Shown piece after piece: positions 57,286 through 64,000 of a stretch of 64,000 nucleotides of DNA (position 1 is the stretch's first letter; every line of letters begins with the position of its first letter). Below the pieces are notes generated by a model. That model was given only the letters and a program-made list of their open reading frames with translations. It did not search any database and was not told the DNA's origin. Origin of the DNA: Palsa-504 sp963819785 (GTDB taxonomy: Bacteria > Actinomycetota > Actinomycetes > Streptosporangiales > Streptosporangiaceae); contig CAWFXW010000026.1 of assembly GCA_963819785.1 (NCBI GenBank), positions 124,001 to 188,000 on the forward strand. Reading direction: 5' to 3'. Both the position numbers and the translations under genes were made by a program.

Positions 57286-58323
57286 GCCCAGGGCGACGCA
57301 GATGCCGGCGATGATCCAGAAGCGGACGACGATCGTGGTCTCGGCCCAGCCGACCATCTCGAAATGATGCTGCAGCGGCGCCATCTTGAAGACCCGTTTC
57401 CCTCGCCCGGTCCTGATCCTGGTCACCTTAAAGACGGTCACCTGAATCACGTCGGACATCGTGATGATCACGAACAGGCCGCCGAGCAGGAACAGCAGCA
57501 GCTCGGTGTGGGTGGTGATGGCCAGCCCGGCCAGCACGCCGCCCAGGGCCAGCGATCCGGTGTCGCCCATGAAGATCTTGGCGGGCGGCGCGTTCCACCA
57601 CAGGAACCCGATGCACGCGCCCATGACGGTGGCGGCCACGATGGCCAGGTCCTGCGGGTCGCGCACCTGGTAGCAGGCCGGGGCCATGTAGACGGTGCAG
57701 TCGTTGCGCAGCTGCCAGATGCCGATGATCATGTAGGCGGCGAGCGCGAGGATGGCCGCGCCGGTGGCCAGGCCGTCCAGCCCGTCGGTGAGGTTCACGG
57801 CGTTGGACGTCCCCGACACCATGAGGATGGCCAAGACCACGAAGAACACGATGCCGATCGGCGGGCCGAAGTCCGCGTAGAAGGACAGGTGGGTGGACGC
57901 CGGGGTGATGTCCCACCCGTCGGGGAACCTGATGGCCAGCACGGCGAAGATCGCGCCCACGATGGCCTGCCCGGCCAGCTTGGCCCCGCTGCGCAGGCCC
58001 AGGCTGCGCTGCATGTAGAGCTTGATGAAGTCGTCGGCGAACCCGACCAGGCCGAGCCCGGTCATCAGGAACAGCACGAGCAGCCCGGAGGCCGACATGG
58101 CGTCGCCGGTGGCCAGGTGGCCGACGAGGTATCCGGCCAGCGACGCGGTGATGATCACCGTGCCGCCCATGGTCGGCGTGCCGCGCTTGGACAGGTGCCC
58201 CTGCGGGCCGTCCGACCTGATCTCCTGGCCGTAGCCGCGCTGGGTGAAGACCTTGATGGCCAGCGGGGTGCCGAACAGCGCGCAGAACAGCGAGACGGCC
58301 GCGGACAACAGGACGGTCTTCAC
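57262..58323 (-). CDS. mraY: Phospho-N-acetylmuramoyl-pentapeptide transferase
   Basis: This 353-residue, ten-helix enzyme makes lipid I from UDP-MurNAc-pentapeptide and undecaprenyl phosphate. It has the catalytic DDFIKLY, NLTDGLDGLA, FMGDTGSLALGG and PLQHHFE motifs. The GTG start overlaps the murF stop (GTGA). The standard partner order murF-mraY-murD-ftsW is broken after mraY. Confidence 0.96.
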   Translation of the reverse strand: MKTVLLSAAVSLFCALFGTPLAIKVFTQRGYGQEIRSDGPQGHLSKRGTPTMGGTVIITASLAGYLVGHLATGDAMSASGLLVLFLMTGLGLVGFADDFIKLYMQRSLGLRSGAKLAGQAIVGAIFAVLAIRFPDGWDITPASTHLSFYADFGPPIGIVFFVVLAILMVSGTSNAVNLTDGLDGLATGAAILALAAYMIIGIWQLRNDCTVYMAPACYQVRDPQDLAIVAATVMGACIGFLWWNAPPAKIFMGDTGSLALGGVLAGLAITTHTELLLFLLGGLFVIITMSDVIQVTVFKVTRIRTGRGKRVFKMAPLQHHFEMVGWAETTIVVRFWIIAGICVALGLGIFYVG

Positions 58324-59762
58324 CGGGCAGCCACCTCCAGCCCATCGCGGGGGGGATAGGGGGGGTCGCCCCCCCCGGCTAGCAGAGCAGCCGCCACGCC
58401 CTCCAGGCGGGCGGCACGGGACGCCTTAACCAGGACAACGTCGCCGGGCTTCAACTGGTTCGACAGGGCATCGAGCGCGGCCTGCCCGTCGGGGACGGCC
58501 AGGGCCTCGCCGGTCCAGGATCGCACCCGCCGCGCGCCGGCCAAGATGGGCGCGGCCTCGTCGCCGACCGCGATGAGCCCGGCCAGTTCGGCCTGCGCGG
58601 CGAACTCGCCGATGTCCTCGTGGCTGGCCCGTGAGATGCCGCCGAGCTCGGCCATGTGGCCGAGGATCGCGAACCCGCGGCCGCCCGCGGCCAGGTGGCG
58701 CAGGGCCTGCAGCGCGGCGCGGACCGATTCGGGGTTCGCGTTGTACGCGTCGTTGATGACCGTCACCCCATCCGCCCGGCGACGGACCTCCATCCGCCAC
58801 CGGCTGCGCGCCATCGCCGCGCAGAGCCCGTCGGCGATGTCAGCCAGGCCCAGGCCGAGCTCGCGGGCCAGGGCCGCTGCGGCCACCGCATCTGGCACGA
58901 TATGGGCGCCGTGCAGCCGGAGGGTGATCGCGGCCTGGCCTTCCGGTGTCAGCAGGGTGAAGGCCGGCCGCCCCTCGTCATCCAGCCGTAGGTCCGCCGC
59001 CCGGATCGCGGCGGAAGAGTCGTCGACGCCGAAGGTGACGACGCGGGCGGCGGTGCGGGCGGCCATGGCCAGGACGCGGGGGTCGTCGGCGTTCAAGATG
59101 GCCACGCCGTCGGCCGGGAGCGCCTCGACCAGCTCGCCCTTGGCCCGCGCGACCTGGTCCAGCCCACCGAACTCCCCGGCGTGCGCGTGGCCCACGTTCA
59201 GCACCACGCCGTACCGGGGCGGCGCGACGCGGCACAGGTAGGCGATGTGCCCGGGCCCCCGCGCGGAGAGCTCGAGCACCAGGTACCTGGTCGAGGCGTC
59301 CGCGCGCAGCACGGTGAGCGGGTGGCCGAACTCGTTGTTGAACGAGCCGGCGGGCGCGATCGTGGGGCCGAGGCGCTCGACCAGCTGAGCGGCCAGGTCC
59401 TTGGTGGTGGTCTTGCCCGAGGAGCCGGTGATGCCGGCGATCACGGCCTCGGGCAGCGCCTCGGCCACGGCCCTGGCCAGCGCGGCCAGGGCGGCCGGGA
59501 CGTCGCCAACCAAGATCGACGGAGCGAGCACCGAGGGAACCGGGACCGGCCGGGTAGCGAGCACGGCGGCCGCACCGGCCGCGACGGCGGCGGCGGCGAA
59601 GTCGTGCCCGTCGGCCCGCTCCCCCGCGACCGCGGCGAACAGCCCGCCGGGGCCGGCCCGCCGGGAGTCGATCACGACCTCGCCGGTGACCGCGACGGCC
59701 GGGTCGCCGTGCAGTTCGCCGCCGGTGATCTCGGCGATCCGGCCCAGGGTCAGCGGGATCAC
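58320..59762 (-). CDS. murF: UDP-N-acetylmuramoyl-tripeptide--D-alanyl-D-alanine ligase
   Basis: This 480-residue Mur ligase adds D-Ala-D-Ala. It has the ATP loop GSSGKTTTKDL, the NNEFGHPLTVL motif and the central NDAYNANPES. The C-terminal LLAGGGDPPYPPRDGLEVAAR end is unusual because the G7 hairpin copy C encodes part of it. GTG start overlaps the murE stop. It is coupled to mraY. Confidence 0.95.
   Translation of the reverse strand: MIPLTLGRIAEITGGELHGDPAVAVTGEVVIDSRRAGPGGLFAAVAGERADGHDFAAAAVAAGAAAVLATRPVPVPSVLAPSILVGDVPAALAALARAVAEALPEAVIAGITGSSGKTTTKDLAAQLVERLGPTIAPAGSFNNEFGHPLTVLRADASTRYLVLELSARGPGHIAYLCRVAPPRYGVVLNVGHAHAGEFGGLDQVARAKGELVEALPADGVAILNADDPRVLAMAARTAARVVTFGVDDSSAAIRAADLRLDDEGRPAFTLLTPEGQAAITLRLHGAHIVPDAVAAAALARELGLGLADIADGLCAAMARSRWRMEVRRRADGVTVINDAYNANPESVRAALQALRHLAAGGRGFAILGHMAELGGISRASHEDIGEFAAQAELAGLIAVGDEAAPILAGARRVRSWTGEALAVPDGQAALDALSNQLKPGDVVLVKASRAARLEGVAAALLAGGGDPPYPPRDGLEVAAR
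58347..58378 (+). repeat. G7-N3-G7-TCG-C8 hairpin repeat, copy C
   Basis: On the plus strand CGC-G7-ATA-G7-TCG-C8 repeats the architecture of copies A and B. It overlaps the 3' end of murF on the opposite strand and encodes a Gly/Pro-rich run. The stem is G7/C7 or C8 with a TCG loop. Confidence 0.75.
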
Positions 59763-61297
59763 CGGTCCTTGGCCTTTCGCTCCAGTTCGGCCGCGGTGAC
59801 CTGACGGTCATCGAAGGGCAGGACCGCGCCCGCCACGTACTGCCCGGTCTCATGGCCCTTGCCCGCGATCACGATCACGTCGCCGGGACCGGCCGAGGAA
59901 ACAGCCTGGGCGATGGCCGCGGCCCGGTCGGGCTCGACGATGACCCGGGCCCGTTCCTCCTGTGGCACGCTCAGCACGCCGTCCAGCATCGCCACCAGGA
60001 TGGCGAGCGGGTCCTCGGTTCGCGGATTGTCACTGGTGAGAATGGCCACATCGGCCAGCGACGCGGCGGCGGCGCCCATCATCGGGCGCTTGGCCCGGTC
60101 CCGGTCGCCGCCGCAGCCCAGCACGATGATCAGGTTGCCCCGGGTGACCGGCCGCAGCGAGCGCAGCACGGCCTCGACCGCGCCCGGCTTGTGCGAGTAG
60201 TCGACGAACGCCGTCACGTCCAGGCCGGAGGCGGGCACCCGCTCCAGCCGCCCGGGGACGCCCGGGCAGGCCGCGATGCCGGTCACCGCGTCCTCCAGCC
60301 GGACGCCGGACTCGACCAGGGCGACCACGGCGCCGAGCGCGTTAGCCACGTTGAACGCCCCGGCCAGCCCGACCGAGACGTCGGCCTCGACCCCGCCGGG
60401 CCCGATGACGCGGAACGTGCTGCCGTCGGCGCCGGACCGGACGTCGACCGCGCGCCAGTCCGCCTCGTCCCGTCCCAGGGCCGAGAACGTGGTGACCGGC
60501 ACGGGCGCGGAAGACGCGAGCCGGCGCCCGTACTTGTCGTCGATGTTCACCACGCCGATAACGGGCGGCATAAACAAGGAAGCCTTGACCCGGAAGTAGT
60601 CCTCCAGGTCCGGGTGGAAGTCCAGGTGGTCCTGCGACAGGTTGGTGAACACCGCCACGTCGAAGCCGGTGCCACCGACCCGGCCCAGGGCCAGCGAGTG
60701 GCTGGACACCTCCATCGCGGCCGCGGTCACCCCGCGTTCGGCCATGACCGCGAACAAGGCCTGCAGGTCGGGCGCTTCCGGGGTGGTCAGCGAGCTGGGC
60801 AGCCGGTCCGGTCCGATCCTGGTCTCCACCCCGCCGATGAGGCCGGTCTGGTGGCCGGCGGCACGCAACCCGGACTCCAGCAGGTACGTCGAGGTGGTCT
60901 TGCCGCTGGTCCCGGTCACGCCGATCAGCTGGATCCGGCTCGACGGGTTCCCGTACACCCAGCACGAGACCTCGCCCAGCTTGCCGCGCGGATCGGCGAG
61001 CACGAAGACCGGTACCCCGGTCTGCGCGGCGCGGGCCCGCCCGTCCGGGTCGGTCAGCACCGCGACGGCTCCCGCGGCGACCGCGGCGGCGCAGAACGCG
61101 GCGCCGTGGACCTTGGTCCCGGGCAGCGCGACGTACAGGTCGCCGGGCATCACCACGCGCGAGTCGAGCGTGACGCCGGTGACGCACCCCAGGTCGTTCG
61201 GTGAAAATGAAGTTACTACGGAGGCCAGCCGGACACCCAGGAGCGAGCCGAGAGCGGACAGAGGCTTCGGCTGCTGACGGGCGGGTCGGATCGCCAC
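59759..61297 (-). CDS. murE: UDP-N-acetylmuramoyl-L-alanyl-D-glutamate--2,6-diaminopimelate ligase
   Basis: This 512-residue Mur ligase adds meso-DAP to the peptide stem. The ATP loop GTSGKTT is near residues 126-132, and the DNPR motif near 424, which binds meso-DAP rather than lysine, is intact. Other family motifs SSHSLALGR and GCGGDRDRAKRP are present. The gene overlaps murF by four bases at its 3' end and starts about 20 bases after the pbpB stop. Confidence 0.95.
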   Translation of the reverse strand: MAIRPARQQPKPLSALGSLLGVRLASVVTSFSPNDLGCVTGVTLDSRVVMPGDLYVALPGTKVHGAAFCAAAVAAGAVAVLTDPDGRARAAQTGVPVFVLADPRGKLGEVSCWVYGNPSSRIQLIGVTGTSGKTTSTYLLESGLRAAGHQTGLIGGVETRIGPDRLPSSLTTPEAPDLQALFAVMAERGVTAAAMEVSSHSLALGRVGGTGFDVAVFTNLSQDHLDFHPDLEDYFRVKASLFMPPVIGVVNIDDKYGRRLASSAPVPVTTFSALGRDEADWRAVDVRSGADGSTFRVIGPGGVEADVSVGLAGAFNVANALGAVVALVESGVRLEDAVTGIAACPGVPGRLERVPASGLDVTAFVDYSHKPGAVEAVLRSLRPVTRGNLIIVLGCGGDRDRAKRPMMGAAAASLADVAILTSDNPRTEDPLAILVAMLDGVLSVPQEERARVIVEPDRAAAIAQAVSSAGPGDVIVIAGKGHETGQYVAGAVLPFDDRQVTAAELERKAKDR

Positions 61298-61316
61298 GGG
61301 GTGAGGGTACCTCCTA

Positions 61317-63314
61317 TCACGGCGCGTTCAGGCGGATCTTGGCGGGGGTCGCGCCGTCCGGCGGGATCTGCAGGGTGGCCAGCGCTTCCTTCATCACCTG
61401 GTAGAAGACCGGGCCGGCCACCACGTCGCCGTAATAGCCGCCCTTGCGCGGGTTCTGCACGTTCACCGCGATCACCAGCTGGGGGTCGTCGCCAGGCGCC
61501 ATGCCAATGTAGCTCGACCCGTAGACGCACAGGGCGCAAGTTCCGTTGGATTCCTGCGAGGTGCCGGTCTTGGCGGCGATCGCGTAGCCGGGGATGATGC
61601 CCCAGGGCTGGCCGCCCTCCTGGTCGATGGCCGGCACCTGCTCCAGGATCTGCCGCAGTTCGGCCGCGGTCTTGGCCTGGATGACCCGCTTGGACGGCGA
61701 CGGCGCGGCGGGCGTGTACTTGCCTGCCGGGTCGGTCGTACCCTCGACCAGCGTCGGCTGCACTCGCACGCCGTTGTTGGCGATCGTCGCGTAGACCTCG
61801 GCCATCTGGATCGCGGTCACCGCCACGCCCTGGCCGAACGCCAGCGTGTACCGGGTGTCCGGCCACCACTGGGAGACCGGGGGCAGCTCGCCCGAGGTTT
61901 CCCCGGGCAGCCCCAGACCACTGGGCTGCCCCAGGCCGAACGCCCGCAGGTAGTCGTACTGGACCTGCGGGGTGATATGCGCGGCGACCTGAGAGATGCC
62001 CACGTTGGAGGAGTGCGCGATGATGCCGGCGATGGTGTACTTCTCGCCGGGGGCCCACTCGGCGTCGTGGATGAGCTGGCCGCCCTCGTTGATCTGGTAC
62101 GGGATGGTGTAGGCGCTCGTCGGTGTCTGGCCGCCCTGCTCGAACGCGGCCGCGGCGGTGATCACCTTGGCCGTGGAGCCCGGCTGGAATTCGTTCTGCA
62201 CCGCGATGTTGGCCGCCTGGCCCACATTCGTGATCGTCGACGGGTCATAGGTGGGCCACTGCGCCATGGCCAGCACGTAACCGGTCTTGGGCTGGATGAT
62301 CACCACCGTGCAGTTGCTGGCCTTGCTCTTGGCCACCCGCGCGGCGCAGGCCTGCTCGGCGTCGTACTGCAGGGCCGGGACGATGGTCAGGCGCAGGTCG
62401 CTGCCGTTGACGACCTGGCGGTTGTCGCTGCCCGCGAGCGGGATCTGCTGGCCGTTCGTGCCGATCTGGACCTGCTCGCTGCCGGCCCGCCCGGCGAGCA
62501 GCGAGTCGTACTCCTGCTCGAGGCCGGCCGCGCCGATCAGGGTTCCCTGGTTCGTACCGGTGAAGCCGACGATGTTGGCCGTGGTGTCGCCGTCCGGGTA
62601 GGACCGGGCGTAGGTCGGGGTCAGCGCGATGCCGGGCAGGTTCAGGGCCTGGATCGCGTCGCCCGTCTGCGCCGGCACGTTCTTGGCCAGCGGCACGTAC
62701 TGCGGCGAGGACGGGTGCTGGATAAGCCCGAGGATCTGGTCGGCGGGCATGTTGAGGTACGCGGCGAGCTTGGTGGCGACCTGGGCCTGCTGGGCCACGG
62801 GCATCTGCGGCGGGTCGGCGTACACCAGGTAGGTGGTCACGGTCATGGCCAGCACCTCGCCGTTCGCCCCGGTGATGGTGCCGCGCATCGCGGGCAGCAC
62901 GATCGGCTTTTCCCGCTGCTGCAGGGCCAGGACGCGGTAACGGCCGGCCTCCAGCCCCTGCAGCTGGACCAGGCGGGCGGCGAACAGGGTCAGCACGAAG
63001 ACGATCGCGAGCAGGCTGATGCCGAGCCTGCGGGACGGGTTTCCCCGCGGGATCAGACGCCGGGGGGTTTTGGGACGGGGCCGCGGCGGCGGGTTTCTTT
63101 CTGCCGAACGGACCGGCCTGCGTGCCCCCGGTCCTCCCGGCGGCGGCGCGGGCCGTCGCCGCGGGTCGCCCTGGCGGTTCCGGGGGGGCGGGTGGCCGTG
63201 AGCGGGGCGCGGTGCTCGATTGGCCTGGGCCTCCGGCCGCGGCGGTCCGGGAGGCCGCCCGCCGGGGCCGGGGCCGCGCGTGGGGGGCCTGCGCGGGGGG
63301 TCGTTCGAGGTCAC
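61317..63314 (-). CDS. pbpB: Septal penicillin-binding protein (FtsI/PbpB)
   Basis: This 665-residue class B transpeptidase has a basic Pro/Arg-rich cytoplasmic N-terminus and one membrane helix near 95-118. A dimerisation domain precedes the catalytic domain: GSTAK (SxxK) near 380, SSN near 436 and KTGT near 582. It partners FtsW in septal cell-wall synthesis. It overlaps the ftsL stop by four bases. Confidence 0.94.
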   Translation of the reverse strand: MTSNDPPRRPPTRGPGPGGRPPGPPRPEAQANRAPRPAHGHPPPRNRQGDPRRRPAPPPGGPGARRPVRSAERNPPPRPRPKTPRRLIPRGNPSRRLGISLLAIVFVLTLFAARLVQLQGLEAGRYRVLALQQREKPIVLPAMRGTITGANGEVLAMTVTTYLVYADPPQMPVAQQAQVATKLAAYLNMPADQILGLIQHPSSPQYVPLAKNVPAQTGDAIQALNLPGIALTPTYARSYPDGDTTANIVGFTGTNQGTLIGAAGLEQEYDSLLAGRAGSEQVQIGTNGQQIPLAGSDNRQVVNGSDLRLTIVPALQYDAEQACAARVAKSKASNCTVVIIQPKTGYVLAMAQWPTYDPSTITNVGQAANIAVQNEFQPGSTAKVITAAAAFEQGGQTPTSAYTIPYQINEGGQLIHDAEWAPGEKYTIAGIIAHSSNVGISQVAAHITPQVQYDYLRAFGLGQPSGLGLPGETSGELPPVSQWWPDTRYTLAFGQGVAVTAIQMAEVYATIANNGVRVQPTLVEGTTDPAGKYTPAAPSPSKRVIQAKTAAELRQILEQVPAIDQEGGQPWGIIPGYAIAAKTGTSQESNGTCALCVYGSSYIGMAPGDDPQLVIAVNVQNPRKGGYYGDVVAGPVFYQVMKEALATLQIPPDGATPAKIRLNAP

Positions 63315-63922
63315 GGGGTAAACCCGGGGACGTTGATCTCCGCGTCTGACTTGGAAACCCGCCCCTTCACGACCTTCCCGGTCTTGAGGTTGATGAACTG
63401 CAGGGCCGGGTTCGGCCGCATGCCGAGGTCCTCGGCCTCCTGCGCGATCTTGGCCGGCGAGGAGGCCTGCGCGACCTGCTGGATGAGTCGCTGCTCCTGC
63501 TTGGCCAGGCTGGCGTTCTGCTGCTGCAGGCTGGTGATCCGGTACGACCCCTGGGCCAGGGTGGTGCTGATGACAAGCAGCGAGACCAGCGCCCCGCCGA
63601 GCAGGCCGACCAGGAGCAGGATGAACGGCGCCCGCTTCTGACGCGGTCCTTGGGTCCGGGTCCGGGTCCGGGCGAGCGGCGGACGAGACGCGGGCTTGCC
63701 GACCGGCTTGGCCGGCTTGACCGGCTTGGCCGGCTTGACCGGCTTGCTGGCCGGCTGGGCGGGCCGGGTTCCCGGGCTGGTGAGCGGCCGGGTGTGGCGC
63801 GGGGCGGGGTACGGGCGGGTCCGGGGGTCCGCGGGCGCGGACGCGGACGCGGGCCGGGGACCGCGCCTGCGCGGCATCTCGCGCGGGTCATTAGGGGTGC
63901 GCGGAGGCGTGTAGGTGGCCAT
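63311..63922 (-). CDS. ftsL: Cell division protein FtsL
   Basis: This 203-residue protein has a Pro/Lys/Arg-rich cytoplasmic region of about 100 residues, with KPAKPVKPAKP repeats. One membrane helix lies at about 101-125, then a coiled-coil segment (TSLQQQNASLAKQEQRLIQQ). Its place between rsmH and pbpB identifies it despite low family similarity. The ATG at 63922 is preceded by AAGGGGG. Confidence 0.85.
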   Translation of the reverse strand: MATYTPPRTPNDPREMPRRRGPRPASASAPADPRTRPYPAPRHTRPLTSPGTRPAQPASKPVKPAKPVKPAKPVGKPASRPPLARTRTRTQGPRQKRAPFILLLVGLLGGALVSLLVISTTLAQGSYRITSLQQQNASLAKQEQRLIQQVAQASSPAKIAQEAEDLGMRPNPALQFINLKTGKVVKGRVSKSDAEINVPGFTP

Positions 63923-63940
63923 GTCAGTACCCCCTTCGGG

Positions 63941-64000
63941 TCATGCGGCTTCCCGGATCCGTTCCGCGGCCCGCAGCCGGGCGGAGGCCGCGCGCGGATT
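63941..64000 (-). CDS. rsmH: 16S rRNA (cytosine1402-N4)-methyltransferase, C-terminal fragment
   Basis: The last 19 codons run from the window edge to the TGA at 63941 and read NPRAASARLRAAERIREAA. This matches the usual end of RsmH/MraW, including the NPRA-x-SA-x-LR motif. The rest lies beyond the window. It precedes ftsL by about 18 bases, the standard dcw order. Confidence 0.8.
   Translation of the reverse strand, partial: NPRAASARLRAAERIREAA

Overview
The window is a chromosomal segment of a very GC-rich actinobacterium. The evidence is the strong third-position GC bias, the frequent GTG starts and 4-base ATGA/GTGA overlaps, a division and cell-wall (dcw) cluster followed by yggS-sepF-yggT-divIVA, a MurE with the meso-diaminopimelate DNPR motif, a PriA-type HisA with no trpF nearby, a polyphosphate glucokinase and a DUF222/HNH (13E12-type) gene. 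Gene order resembles the Streptomyces gltDB-lgt-trp-his-dnaE-lspA-ileS-divIVA-ftsZ-dcw block. Genus cannot be fixed from sequence alone.

Layout. 1-3.6 kb (minus strand): a partial helical protein, a four-pass GlnX-like membrane protein and a zinc-ribbon/FHA protein, resembling a PknG/GlnX glutamate-signalling locus. 3.7-9.8 kb: gltD and gltB (glutamate synthase), with gltB carrying an apparent one-base frameshift. 9.8-15.4 kb: lgt, trpA, trpB, trpC, an atypical response regulator, a Trp-region membrane protein and hisI. 15.5-18.1 kb: a TIGR03085-type protein, a small membrane protein, ppgK and a His-rich membrane-anchored protein. 18.1-23.8 kb: hisF-hisA(priA)-hisH-hisB-hisC-hisD, nearly all translationally coupled, plus a membrane protein. 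23.9-27.6 kb: an LLM-class oxidoreductase divergent from a MarR regulator, then two paralogous proteins of unknown function. 27.6-36.5 kb: dnaE, a DUF222/HNH endonuclease, a deaminase, a mycothiol-dependent-isomerase-like protein, rluD and lspA. 36.5-50.3 kb: a TraR/DksA protein, ileS (plus strand), a frameshifted two-pass membrane protein, divIVA, yggT, sepF, yggS, ftsZ, ftsQ, murC, murG and ftsW.

50.3-57.3 kb is a roughly 7-kb block where murD would be expected. It holds a small zinc-knuckle protein, a four-pass membrane protein, a PIG-L deacetylase, a DUF2236 oxygenase, an ABC1 kinase, a secreted alpha/beta hydrolase, and a MarR/AhpD-like divergent pair. The dcw cluster then resumes with mraY, murF, murE, pbpB, ftsL and the last 19 codons of rsmH.

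Most notable observations: the block replacing murD; a small family of G7-N3-G7-TCG-C7 hairpins at three gene edges; twin 16-bp palindromes inside an in-frame gltB insertion; a near-consensus LexA-type box at the start codon of the HNH gene; a clean 19-bp palindrome between MarR and the AhpD-like gene; and three probable one-base frameshifts (gltB, the Trp-region membrane protein, and the gene beside divIVA), which may be real or assembly errors. No tRNA, rRNA, CRISPR array or insertion sequence was seen.
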